Positions 53,648 through 64,000 of a stretch of 64,000 nt of DNA are shown here, one piece after another (within the stretch, counting starts at the first letter, position 1; the number at the start of each line of letters is the position of its first letter). Under the pieces are notes generated by a model that was not told the origin of the DNA, ran no database searches, and saw nothing but the letters and a program-made list of their open reading frames with translations. This DNA comes from Hexactinellida sp. DTS-2022 (lineage: Eukaryota; Porifera; Hexactinellida): NCBI GenBank assembly GCA_028753945.1, contig JAPNXP010000001.1, positions 12,080,501 to 12,144,500 of the forward strand. Reading direction: 5' to 3'. A program made the translations under genes and the position numbers.

Positions 53648-56370
53648 ATGGCAGAACGGTACCCAGAAGTTCCCCTCCCCACGGACCCGATCGAGGAGAC
53701 CATCTCTGCACTGGGACAACTGGCAGAGATGGAGATCGAGATAGCTACAGTTCCGAACTACCCCGCACTCCTACAACCGCGGATTTCAGTCGGGCCCGGG
53801 GAAATTTGACTTCCCTCTAGGAATAGCTTTTGATGAGCGAACTCAGTTCATCTACGTAGCGACCGGACATCCAATATATTCATTCAAGAGTAGTAGTATT
53901 ATTGTATTCTCTGTTACCGGAGAATACATTAATACATTCTGTGAGGGACAAGTTAAACAACCAGAAGGCATAGCCATTAGTGGGGATGAGGTGTATGTGA
54001 GCACGGACTACTAGATACCCGGACGCGACAAAGCCAAACCACAGTCAAAATGCGTAGGCTGAACATTGTATGACTGAAAATGTGGTCAATTCTGTATGTT
54101 TAGTCACTAAATTTGGTATCTAACACAATCTTTTGGCGCTGAATTCAAAAATTACAATTTCAAGGTTCAAAAACTCACTCCCCGCCCTAATTTTGGCAAA
54201 AAGGCGTGGTCACACCCAAATATGGTCAATTCCATATTTTTGTTTCTATTACTTCATCACAACACTAAATTCGCAATATCCTCTTAACTAGGAACGATAT
54301 TGATGAACATATGATTGATAAATTGTTCAGCTAAATATATATTACTACGTGACCTTCGATATACAAGGCCTGACTTGCTAAGCGAAAATTTGTGTACCAT
54401 GGATTACTTAAAGTGCATTGAAAAATTGAGAATTGATCTTTATTCCAATAATTAGCAATGATAGAGCTGAAAAGTGTATTATAACTATATAGGAATATGG
54501 TATCCAGGTATACATAGCACCCTCCAGAATTGTGATATGTCATCATTTGATGACGTTATGGTAATTTTGGTTGCGAATTATCTTGTTTTTCTAGCATACT
54601 TTAACATAGTTAAACGCGTTATAAATGTTCAAAATTGGAACATGGTTATACCCAGAAGTAGTTGAATAAAATATATCGAAATTATAAATGGAATGTTGAC
54701 ACATTCCTCGGTTGCCATGGAAAATGTATTTTTTCTAAAATGTGCCATAACTCAAAAACTATGAATGTTATGTAAACTAGGCTAGCACTGATCTATCCGC
54801 AATAGGTAACTTCCTATTCATTGATAATACATTTTCTATGCCTAACTTCAATAATCTTTGAGATAATGAGATAATTAACACTTAATTCATTATTAGGTAA
54901 TACACTCATTATCTCAAATACTATTGAAGTTAGGCATATAAAATGTATTATCGATGAATAGGAAGTTACCTATTCCAGATAGATCAGTGCTAGCCTAGTT
55001 TACATAACATTCATAGTTTTTGAGTTATGGCACATTTTAGGAAAATACATTTTCCATGGCAACCGAGGAATGTGTCAACATTCCATTTATAATTTCGATA
55101 TATTTTATTCGATTACTTCTGTGTATAACCATGTCCCAATTTTGAACAATTATAACGCGTTTAACTATGTTAAAGTATGCTAGAAAAACAAGATAATTCG
55201 CAACCAAAATTACCATAACGTCATCAAATGATGACATATCACAATTCTGGAGGGTGCTATGTATACCTGGATACCATATTCCTATATAGTTATAATACAC
55301 TTTTCAGCTCTATCATTGCTAATTATTGGAATAAAGATCAATTCTCAATTTTTCAATGCACTTTAAGTAATCCATGGTACACAAATTTTCGCTTAGCAAG
55401 TCAGGCCTTGTATATCGAAGGTCACGTAGTAATATATATTTAGCTGAACAATTTATCAATCATATGTTCATCAATATCGTTCCTAGTTAAGAGGATATTG
55501 CGAATTTAGTGTTGTGATGAAGTAATAGAAACAAAAATATGGAATTGACCATATTTGGGTGTGACCACGCCTTTTTGCCAAAATTAGGGCGGGGAGTGAG
55601 TTTTTGAACCTTGAAATTGTCATTTTTGAATTCAGCGCCCAAAGATTGTGTTAGATACCAAATTTAGTGACTAAACATACAGAATTGACCACATTTTCAG
55701 TCATACAATGTTCAGCCTACGCATTTTGACTGTGGTTTGGCTTTGTCGCGTCCGGGTATCTAGTAGTCCGTGATGTGAGCGACCCATTATTGCATTCCAT
55801 TCTCCACTTTAAGTTGCCAGGTTTCCAGTTAATAGCTAAGGTAGGCAAGAAAGGAAATGGTAACGGAGAGTTCAAATACCCTCGACGACTCACAGTAGCG
55901 CCTAACGGGTCTGTGTTTGTAGCAGATACATTTAATAATAGAGTAGTAGTAATGACCCATAACCTCAAATTCCAACTGTCCATCTCGCATGCCAGCATGA
56001 AACGGCCAAATGATGTCAAACTACTGGGTAATGAGGTGTTTGTTATCAGCGATAGAAACAACCCGTGTCTCCATGTGTTCTCACAATCTGGTGAGAAACT
56101 CCGCTCCCTCATAACACGTGGCTTATTTGGAATAAACAAGTTAAAGTAGGATACTTCTTCTGTTTCGACAAACAGCAGAATATCCTCATTAGCGACTCAG
56201 TAGCTAGATCCATTAAAGTATTCTCTCGAGAAGGAGCTCTGCTACTCACACTGGGAAAAACGCGTCAAGAAGATTGGAAAGTATTGCCCAAGGGAATAAC
56301 AGTGACAGACAACAACAAGATTATTTGTGCTTCTTATATGACTAAGTTTCATTTGCATATTTTCTATTAA
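53648..56370 (+). pseudogene. NHL-repeat gene split by a 1.77-kb palindromic element
   Basis: The 5' part (53648-54001) starts ATGGCAGAACGG. It lacks most of the usual coiled coil, shifts frame at GGGCCCGGGGAAA (about 53800), then reads GKFDFPLGIAFDERTQFIYV and KQPEGIAISGDEVYVS. There it is interrupted. After the insert (55773 on) the gene resumes with DVSDPLLHS, GNGEFKYPRRLTVAPNGSVF, VADTFNNRVVVM and a further shift near 56145. It ends ISDSVARSIKVFSREGALL, then DNNKIICASYMTKFHLHIFY at TAA 56368-56370. The inserted element duplicates ATGTGAG. Two frameshifts plus the insertion make it non-functional. Confidence 0.82.
54002..55772. mobile_element. 1771-bp near-perfect palindrome (foldback MITE dimer)
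   Basis: Arms 54002-54870 and 54905-55772 are almost identical reverse complements around a 34-bp spacer. The ends are CACGGACTACTAGATACCCG and its complement. The TSD is ATGTGAG at 53995-54001 and 55773-55779. Each arm holds, from outside in, about 340 bp of a family not seen elsewhere in the window. Then comes a nearly whole copy of the 614-bp element at 21048-21661, recognised by ACGTGACCTTCGATATACAA and CAACCGAGGAATGTGTCAAC. No coding capacity. Confidence 0.9.
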
Positions 56371-57476
56371 ATATTAATTGAATTAACATTTTCAATTTCT
56401 TGGGTTAGTATTAGTGCCTGATCAGTTATCACATTTGAATAGTATAACAACTTACATTGTTTGGGTTTAATTCCAGTTCCATTAACAGAGCATTAGGAGT
56501 AAGTGCAGCAACAAAAATAATTGTTTGATTTATACGGGCATCGTTAAACTTAACCCACCAAATCACCAATTTCCGGAAATTTACCATATATTGGTTTTAT
56601 ATCAATTTAGGATATAATCCCTTATGCCGCATCTCCATGCCAAATTTTAACGAAAGATAATGAAAACTTTCGAAGGTACACCCTTTTTTGTGACCTCCAC
56701 TTAAGCAATCCCATCGGAAGTCACTTTTAATATTTTGCAGAGTTAATGAAAAGTTTTTCTCAGCGAGCAAGCTGGATATTTCCGGAACTTTTCCAAAAAT
56801 CTTCCAAAGATTGTAGAAAAAGCAATTTAAAGGAAACGGGAACCTTAACCAATTGAACTGTTTAACCCAGTGGTTCCAACCTGGGATCCATAGACCCCTT
56901 GGGGGTCTACGGATGGCATTAGGGGGTCCTTAAATAAATACAGGTACCATGGCGCCAATAATTTGATTCCGAAGAAGGTAATATATATTACGTCACGGGT
57001 CGCTTTTATAAATAACTCTTATGGGGCATTTGAAATACAATAGATAGACCACCTTTAAATACAGTATTCTGTTAATAGGAACACCAGGGGACTGTCTTAA
57101 TATGTTCGTGTTATCCTGAATTCGTATTGACCGGAGTCACTTGCATGCATTTGTATAGGCTAGGGCAGTATTTCCCCAACTTGGGTCCACCGAATGTATA
57201 GTATTTGCGATAGGGTGTCCACGGTTGAAAAAGTCCGGAATCGCTGGTTTAACCAAGAGTAGGAGGGGATTATTTTTGCATAAAAATAGTTGAACAGGAG
57301 TGTACTGTATAGTTTGTGGTTATATATAACTGGAACTATAATTGGAACTAAGATTAGTTAAGTACTTAATATATTAATAACCGATATACTTATTCCCATT
57401 GAGCTCATAAACAAACAAAACTAAACAAACAGGTAAACATTTTAATCAGTCTACAATATTTAAAAAATTGACAAAA
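56371..57476. other. Repeat-rich spacer
   Basis: A hAT-like fragment starts at 56869 (CAGTGGTTCCAACCTGGGAT, then GGGGGTCTACGG) and may end near 57245 (GTTGAAAAAGTCCGGAATCGCTGG). A family-2 pogo-like piece sits inside at 57061-57130 (CAGTATTCTGTTAATAGG, TATGTTCGTGTTATCCTG). No gene. Confidence 0.5.
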
Positions 57477-57529
57477 ATGAATAACCAAGGCACTGAGTAC
57501 CGAACGTTTAATGTATCTAGCTTCAGACA
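57477..57529 (+). CDS. Possible isolated first coding exon
   Basis: ATG at 57477 is followed by 17 codons (MNNQGTEYRTFNVSSFR) and a consensus donor (ACA|GTGAGTAC). No downstream exon with a matching frame was recognised in the next kilobase, which is transposon sequence. Offered only as a candidate. Confidence 0.2.
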
Positions 57530-57544
57530 GTGAGTACAAATCTT

Positions 57545-58225
57545 GTATATTAAATCGCGAGGGTTTGTTTTTTTTGTTTGTTCGTTTGTTCGGTATTGAT
57601 TGAGGAACTGGTAGAGCTACAGACTTGAAATTTGGCAGGGGGGTAGGGAATAGTGTACGTATATAGAAACAAGTTCTAATATCTAAGAAAAATATTCACA
57701 TTTTACATCTCAAAAGGTGACAAAACTTTAATTGTTAATTGTTAATTATAGAATGCCTAACTGAGACTGCAATTTTATTGGCTGAAAAAATAAACACAAA
57801 TAATGCTGGCAAATTCATTTGACCAATAATTTTTACCCTATGAGTTAGTACTTCAATAGTCCCATTAATCGCATAAATAGTCTATTTAGTAAAGTTAAAC
57901 TCAAACCTTTCATTCCACCTTATACACTCTTCATTTCCAAACTTTTGATTAATTAATCAATTAGATTTCAGATTTGCTACTCGTAAACCAGAAAAAGATA
58001 TATTTGTTAGTTAGGAATAAATTTCGTATCAATGACTTTTTTAGCATGAATTAATGTATTAATTTACCGAGGCTCATGAGCATATATTATTATGATTTAG
58101 TCTAAAAGTCTTTCTTTCTGAAATAACAAATTTGTCTATTCTAATCAAGGATTCAAAATTGTTGTAAATTCCCGCGAGGGCCGAAGGCTCGAGAATTAGT
58201 TGTGAGAACGCGCGTAGCGCGGTCG
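57545..58225 (+). repeat. Dispersed non-coding repeat
   Basis: Opens AATCGCGAGGGTTTG with a TTTGTTCGTTTGTTCG run and GAGCTACAGACTTGAAATTT. Closes with GCGAGGGCCGAAGGCTCGAG and GAGAACGCGCGTAGCGCGG. The closing module recurs at 59361-59410 (GCGAGGGCTGCAGGCCCGAG, GAACGCGTAGCGCGGAC). Architecture is similar to the repeat at 17140; class unknown. Confidence 0.5.
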
Positions 58226-58230
58226 GTCAG

Positions 58231-59020
58231 CCATAGACTACTTAATACACAGACTGGCAACTCACCGAAATCGAAAAAAAAAAGAGAGGCCAGTTTCTAA
58301 TTTTCATTTTAGGATAAACTATGCCTCCTATTGTTGTTATTTGGGTTGTATATGGGGTAATCAACCATTGCGAGTCCATTAGAACCACTTTTGAGAATCT
58401 CAGATTTGTGGTTAAGCTGTTTAGGCGCCATTTAATGATGACGGTAACAATTTATGGTAAAATGAATTTTTTTTCAAATATCATAAATTTCAGTTTCTTC
58501 CTACTTTCTAATAATTTTATAATAGGAATACTAATATAGGGATATATTTCATACCCCAAAGGCTACTAAATCACAAAATGGCGACATTCTAAAAAAAATT
58601 AAAAATTATTAAGCAACCACATGCTAAAATACAAGTAGCATCCGAATTAAAACTTACTACATTCGTCCATAAAACGTATATAATTGCTGGTTTATATATA
58701 TTCATTCTCATTATATATTCGGAAAATGTATTCTAAGTATGTTAGCAAATTATTTTCATTTTCTTGTAGTTCCTTAGACTCGAATTTTATATTTTTGTAT
58801 ATTTGTGGTGTCATCATTAAATGGCGCCTAAACAGCTTAACCACAAATCTGAGATTCTCAAAAGTGGTTCTAATGGACTCGCAATGGTTGATTACCCCAT
58901 ATACAACCCAAATAACAACAATGGAGGCATAGTTTATCCTAAAATGAAAATTAGAAACTGGCCTCTCTTTTTTTTTTCGATTTCGGTGAGTTGCCAGTCT
59001 GTGTATTAAGTAGTCTATGG
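58231..59020. mobile_element. 790-bp foldback element, copy 1
   Basis: The ends are CCATAGACTACTTAATACAC and its reverse complement. The 5-bp direct repeat GTCAG flanks it at 58226-58230 and 59021-59025. Arms of about 215 bp include TGGGTTGTATATGGGGTAAT and GTTTAGGCGCCATTTAATGA. The centre is AT-rich. Open frames in the arms mirror each other and are not genes. Confidence 0.85.
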
Positions 59021-59507
59021 GTCAGCTTAAATATACTGCTTAGGGGGCCACACATACTGTAAAGTAGAATCTGCTAAAGGTCACTCTACGGTCATTTGTA
59101 CATAGGCTAGCGGACAGCTATTATAATTCCTAAATGATTTCCCGTAATATAATTAACTTGCGTATGAGGCCTTCGAACGTTACGTAACGCTTTCGAGGGG
59201 GAGAAGGATTACGAATGTCACAGATCGTACTTTTTATTCCAAAATGGCAAAAAACGTGACTTAAGGAAAGAGATGTATAATTTTCGTTAAATTTCCGTTA
59301 CACTCCACAGTATCTAAATACATAAGCATAACATTTGAAAAGGTATTTGCCATGAATACAAGCGAGGGCTGCAGGCCCGAGTGCAAGTTGTAAGAACGCG
59401 TAGCGCGGACGAGCAGCTTGTAAAAATAATACAGCTAAGAGAATCTTCTCTTTTTACACAAATTAAATAGAGTTATGTTCAGACTCACCTATTCTTATTT
59501 AAAAATA
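59021..59507. other. Non-coding spacer
   Basis: Contains the closing module of the 57545 repeat at 59361-59410. Nothing else recognised. Confidence 0.4.
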
Positions 59508-60095
59508 TTATTTATTTAACTCTTTGTAACGCTGTTCGGACTCCACATAAAAATCTTCTAACTGGTATCTCAATTTCTCAAAAGTTGGTCTTGCGTCTGC
59601 ATTACGTTCCAGCAGTCGAGCATTATCTGGTATAGGTAGTCCGGACAATTTGGGGTTTTCGTCATACGGTAGCTTCTCTGCGCGGGTATTTCTGATACAA
59701 ACGTGAAATAGAGAGGAGTATCTAATTTTCCTGAATTTTCTATGTGCAACGTTTAAACTAATCAATCCCTTGTTAGTTCCAGTTATATAATTCCCACTAC
59801 AGTAGAAGCTGCGTAATCCGGACCCCTATAATACGGAACTCGCCACAAATTCCCAGAGCACTAAATGCATTAATTATTATCCGCTTAAAACGAATATTCG
59901 GATATAACGAAGGAATTTACAGGTCCCAAGCACTTTGTTATAACAAGAGTATACTGTATACTTATTTATAACCCTAGGTACCGTGTTAAGTTAAGTTGAA
60001 TAAGACCTACCTGTGCTCCGACATCGATTAGCACTGGCTCTTTATACTTAATACCCTCCACAGGCTCCACTTTCTGTAGAAACTTGACATATACT
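59508..60095 (-). pseudogene. Src-family kinase remnants
   Basis: Minus strand. 60090-60006 reads VKFLQKVEPVEGIKYKEP then VLIDVGAQ up to a GT donor, matching the Src segment LLDFL...LPQLVDMAAQ before the catalytic loop. 59698-59508 reads LPIPDNARLLERNADARP then TFEKLRYQLEDFYVES up to a stop, like the Src C-terminus (RPTFEYLQ..LEDYF). The catalytic loop, DFG and activation segment that should lie between are absent; instead a MITE sits at 59800-59956. It is a deleted copy or isolated exons. Confidence 0.55.
59800..59956. mobile_element. 157-bp pogo-like MITE, families 2/3 hybrid
   Basis: The left end CAGTAGAAGCTGCGTAATCC and the right end CAGTATACTCTTGTTATAAC (reverse complement) are flanked by TA on both sides (59798-59799, 59957-59958). 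The right half matches family 3 (ATATAACGAAGGAATTTACA). Confidence 0.75.
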
Positions 60096-60767
60096 CAGTT
60101 ACGATATATATAGGCTCTTCCAAATCCAATGTACAAACTGCTACAGTTGTATTACAAATCCCATCATACTCGATGCAACATTGGAATACTCAAGGTGCAA
60201 CAATTTTGCATGAATATCGAACACTCAACAATTTTCATGAAATATCGCAAAAACAAATTTGTGCAACATTCCAAATATACGATGCAACATTGTTATACTA
60301 TCTATTTTTCTTTTTTGTAGTATATAAACAAAGAAACGTATTTCCCATCTCTAAGTTGAATAATTCTAGAATATAACGAATTATTCATGGATTATTTATT
60401 AACTTTTTGGCAAATTTTGGGTATTCGTGATATTTATTAGCAAGGTTTACCAGCTGAGAAGTTGAATTTTAACAAATATTTATATTTGTTCTCTTGGTAG
60501 TTTTAGTAATCAATAATGAATTATTCGTCAAAAAGAATAATTTATAATCTATTCACAATTATTTGATATTTTTTTCAATGAATTGGTACGTATTTTAGTT
60601 ATAAAAATTAAAACTACATAATATAAACTTGTGGTGGGTTGTTTGTTCAATCGACATTCGAAATACTACATATTTGGTAACCTACTACTACTGTCCCGTC
60701 CTGAAAATTGGGTATCTGGATTTTCTGGGACTTTCCCGAAAATTAGGAAATCCAATAAGAGAGGGAT
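60096..60767. other. Non-coding spacer with short internal repeats
   Basis: CGATGCAACATTG occurs twice (60172, 60281), with related TGCAACA words between. No gene recognised. Confidence 0.4.
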
Positions 60768-61212
60768 CATGGCCTACTTAATATACGGCCGTGTATGTCA
60801 CCGAGAAGGCCAAAAAAATAGAAGGCCCGTTTACAAATTTAATTCTATGATAAACTATGCTTCTTATTGTTATTATTTGGGTTGTATATGGGGTAATCAA
60901 CCATTGCGAGTCCATTGGAACCACTTTTGAGAATCTCAAATTTGTGGTTAAGCTGTTTAGGCGCCATTTAATGATGACGGTAACAATTTATGGCAAAATA
61001 AATCATCATTAAATGGCGCCTAAACAGCTTAACCACAAATCTGAGATTCTCAAAAGTGGTTCCATTGGACTCGCAATAGTTGATTACCCCATATACAATC
61101 CAAATAATAACAATAAGGTGCATAGTTTATCCTATAATTAAATTTATAAACTGGCCTTCTATTTTTTTGGCCTTCTCGGTGACATACACGGCCGTATATT
61201 AAGTAGGCCATG
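60768..61212. mobile_element. 445-bp foldback element, copy 2
   Basis: The ends are CATGGCCTACTTAATATACG and its reverse complement. The inner arms share TGGGTTGTATATGGGGTAAT and GTTTAGGCGCCATTTAATGA with the element at 58231-59020. The spacer is only about 25 bp. No TSD was identified. Confidence 0.82.
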
Positions 61213-62113
61213 GAGTGATACATCATACATTCTGTCCTACACAGATTATATCCCCAAGGGATATTATCTGGGCTAGAGGGGTATATTTTGGGCTAGCCCA
61301 CTTCATACCCGGGTATGTTTTAGGCTAGGACAGAATATACCTGGTGGTATATTCTGTCCTAAGCCAGATTATATCCGGGGGTATACTGGTGGGGGGTTAA
61401 TCTGGGCTGCTACACCGGTATGCTGCAAAAGTTTGCGAACCCCTGATCTAGTGGCTATTTAGAATTTATTTGAATAATTTGTTTGTTCTTCCGTTCGTTT
61501 CTTTTTAGCAATTGATTTGTCCTGACAAGAATATACCTTAGAATTTTCCCGAAAAAACGACTTGTTACAGACTTCCAGTCATGATCATAAAAAAATTGGA
61601 GCGTTTGAATAACTTTGTAGAGGCATACAATATAAACCTGCCTAATATATACTAGAGCCTCTTTACTTTCGGTCAGCTCAGCAGACCGAAGGTTCTACTT
61701 GCAAATTATCGCCTTGATACTCCAACCTCTGTTGTGCTGTGCTTATTGGAATTTTGGGTTTTATTTTTCATCAATTAATCTTTCGAGATTTTAAAAAAAA
61801 TTATTTCAGCTGGCAGTTGCTGATAGAATACATTGAGCAATTATGGTTGGGGTTCATTTCTTTGTATTCCTTAATCACATTAGTTAAAATAATATTTGTC
61901 TAATGTCTGATTTGTACTTGATACAATTATCTACAAAGATTTACAATTTTCTACATACGTGTACCTATGGAACATATACAAACACTATTAGCACACTTAA
62001 AGAGTTATTGCAATAATGTAAAGTTATTATTTGCATGAGGTTGTTCTCTTTAATGAGAACGCGTTGGGATCTTTGACTCTTGTGACGATTGAAGTAACAT
62101 AATGTGGCTGCTG
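61213..62113. other. 3' flank of the receptor kinase, with a repeat
   Basis: 61225-61450 holds irregular GGTATATTNTGTCCTA and GGGCTAG repeats ending GCAAAAGTTTGCGAACCCCT, a common hAT end. AGACCGAAGG at about 61680 and the rest are unassigned. Confidence 0.45.
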
Positions 62114-64000
62114 TTAAATGGCAGCTAGCTCTGCTAAAACGCTTGTTAATCTATTATCGCGAATGTACTCGTATGTAGATGTTCTGTCACTGGAGTTAGC
62201 CAGAATGTTCGCCGGGACTATGTCATCTGCCTCCGAGTACTCGTGTGCTAGAGGGGAGTGTCTTTATCGATATCTTCGTATTCGTGGATCTCTTCTCTGT
62301 TGCTCACTTGTGGAGCTATTGACCAAACGTGTTCCTTCTTAGAATTCTTATCTAAGTCCATGTACTGTGAATCATCCGGGATGATTGTACTAGGAGACCT
62401 TGTTACTCGATATTCGCTATTTTGTAGTATCAGTTGCTTTTTCTGCGGGGAACTTCTTTTCGAATCAATTCGTTCTTGATTAACATATTCGGTATTCGTG
62501 TTCTCCATTGTTTTTGGGTCTAAACTTTCATATAGCGTATCCACATGGCTAGTTGCATTTTTATTTTCAGTTCCTGGGATCGTATTAAGATACTCAGGGG
62601 GTGGAGCTCTGCCCAAACTAGGATTGGTATTGAGGTATCCAGAGGGCACTTTTGGTGCAGCTGTTGTAAGATTATTTGTATTTTGTTGATTCATAGCTTT
62701 TTTTGAATATGATACTTCCTTTTGGCTTGTATGAAGATTCGTATGGATCTCTGCTTCAGTAGCTTTGTTGCTTATTCTCGCAGTTATGCTTTCCTCCACC
62801 ATTGCTCCGGCTCATAAATATCGTTACCATTCATAACTAGTATATTTTCTTGTGTTCGTTTGATATTTTCTCTTAGATTCTCGTAATTCAATGTTCCTCT
62901 CTTGCCATTTATCGAAACCCTATCTAATATCTGCACTCCAGTTGTGACCAAATAGGTCATCACCTCTTCGTCGATTTCTTCATAGTCCGCTAAAACACTA
63001 CTGTCGCGAGAGTCGCTTCTTACTTCCTGGTCTGAGTCTCCATACACGTACAGCCCAGGCTCTTTAAGCAGTTCTTGCAGCTTGCTACTGAGCTCCTCGA
63101 AGGAAATTCTGTCATCTGGTTTATCTATCCAACACCGGCTCAAGAGTTGGTAGAGTATTGAACTGCAGTTGATTGGTTGTTCTAGCCGACTTCCAGATAC
63201 TAGAAACTCTATCAGCTGTTGACCTTGACATTACCATAAGGACGTTTAGCTGATGTTAAAATTTCCCAAACAGTTATCCCATAGCTCCAGACGTCTGACT
63301 TGTGAGAATATTGTTTGTAGAAAATGGATTCGAGGGACATCCACCTGACTGGAACTTTCCCTCCACTTGAAATGTACTGATCTTCTCCCACGCCAAGAAT
63401 CCGACTCATTCCGAAATCTGATATTTTAACAAGCTCGTTAGATTCAACAAGACAATTCCTCGATGCTAGATCCCTATGAACTAACCGTCTAGACTCCAAA
63501 TAATTCATCCCACTCGCTATCTGTTGCATAAAGGTTAGTTTAATACTGGGTGTCAGACAATCCCCTTGATTCTTGAGGTAGTCCAGCAGAGAGCCGCCTT
63601 GCACCAACTCGTTGACGACCATGAGTTGTCTGGCCATACAGAGACAGTAGAATCGGACCAGATACCTATGCCGCATTTTAGCCAGCAATACAGCCTCCTT
63701 TATTAATTCCTGCATGTCTTCTATATGCGCGTCTTGGTTGAGCTCTTTTATCGCTACCATCACAGGCTCTCCTTCAACAGGCTGCCAAACTCCGCTGTAC
63801 ACTATCCCAAACGCTCCCTTGCCCAACACGGTCCTCTTCTCGATTCGAGTCAGATCTGCTATGACTAGCTGTGTCATGTCTGCCTCCTCCTGGCTGCCTG
63901 CCAGACTTCGCGAGTGCTGTGTAAGCTGGGAACCTATGGTGTTCATCTCAATTCCAACAAACGACTTTCCGATCTTTAGTTTATTTCTTGAGTGTCTGAG
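62114..64000 (-). pseudogene. ErbB/EGFR-like receptor tyrosine kinase, intracellular part, frameshifted
   Basis: Runs off the right edge. From the edge: a basic juxtamembrane stretch, then a tyrosine kinase domain with LGKGAFGIVYSG, VAIKEL, VHRDLASRNCLV, ISDFGMSR and KVPVRWMSLES. All catalytic residues are present. The tail has many Tyr motifs, including GYLNT, EYLNT and YVNQ (Grb2-type pYxN), plus QYMDL and EYEDI, as in ErbB receptors. Three one-base shifts are needed: about 63225 (after PYGNVK, continuing QQLIEFLVSGSRLEQP), about 62800 (between NDIYEPEQ and VEESITARIS) and about 62252 (DTPL to AHEYSEADD). The last frame ends at TAA 62114-62116. So many indels in an otherwise conserved gene mean either a young pseudogene or uncorrected sequence errors. 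The ligand-binding half lies outside the window. Confidence 0.8.

Noticed and set aside
54331-55443. Identical proteins on opposite strands (71 and 63-87 codons)
   Set aside because: They arise because the two arms of the palindrome are reverse complements; there is no coding bias or domain.
58321-59009. Frames inside the foldback element
   Set aside because: Mirror-image translations of the inverted arms.

Overview
The window looks like nuclear DNA of an early-branching animal. Genes are split by GT-AG introns, and the identifiable products are animal ones: spatacsin, an ErbB/EGFR-type receptor tyrosine kinase, Src-family kinase remnants, calcium-binding EGF modules and a VLIG-type giant GTPase. 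Four loci of a coiled-coil plus NHL-repeat family, with short introns and dense DNA transposons, suggest a sponge, perhaps a glass sponge. That taxonomic guess is inference; no marker gene in the window proves it.

Layout. 1-356 is a 30-bp tandem array. 972-7643 is an intact single-exon VLIG-like GTPase. 8.1-22.3 kb is a graveyard: a pogo-like MITE, mariner and hAT remnants, a decayed second VLIG copy, a decayed EGF-transmembrane receptor split by a hAT-like insert, a 1.2-kb foldback element with a 9-bp target-site duplication (TSD), several hairpin MITEs and a frameshifted NHL gene. 22328-28064 is an apparently intact autonomous DNA transposon of KDZ/Zisupton type. It has inverted subterminal 22-bp repeats, a four-exon SUMO-protease-like (Ulp1) plus PHD gene, and a convergent seven-exon transposase gene; both splice into uninterrupted frames.

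28514-37342 is spatacsin in four exons, extremely GC-rich against AT-rich surroundings. 37.3-41.5 kb is repeat-filled. 41526-45263 (minus) is a 1245-residue intact protein joining a DDE-type transposase-like core to a C-terminal OTU protease domain. 47450-48757 is an NHL gene with one in-frame UAG. 51.5-56.4 kb holds NHL fragments broken by a MULE with a 9-bp TSD and by a 1.77-kb near-perfect palindrome. 57-64 kb holds foldback elements, Src-like kinase debris, and the intracellular half of an ErbB-like receptor kinase running off the right edge with three apparent frameshifts.

How it fits together. Cellular genes (spatacsin for lysosome/autophagy, the VLIG-like GTPase, receptor kinases) sit as islands in transposon DNA. 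Much of the remaining structure is self-complementary: nested MITEs, foldbacks and palindromes, several with visible TSDs of 2 bp (pogo-like), 5 bp, 7-8 bp, 8 bp (hAT-like) or 9 bp (MULE-like). The most notable findings are the intact KDZ-type element and the OTU-DDE fusion gene.
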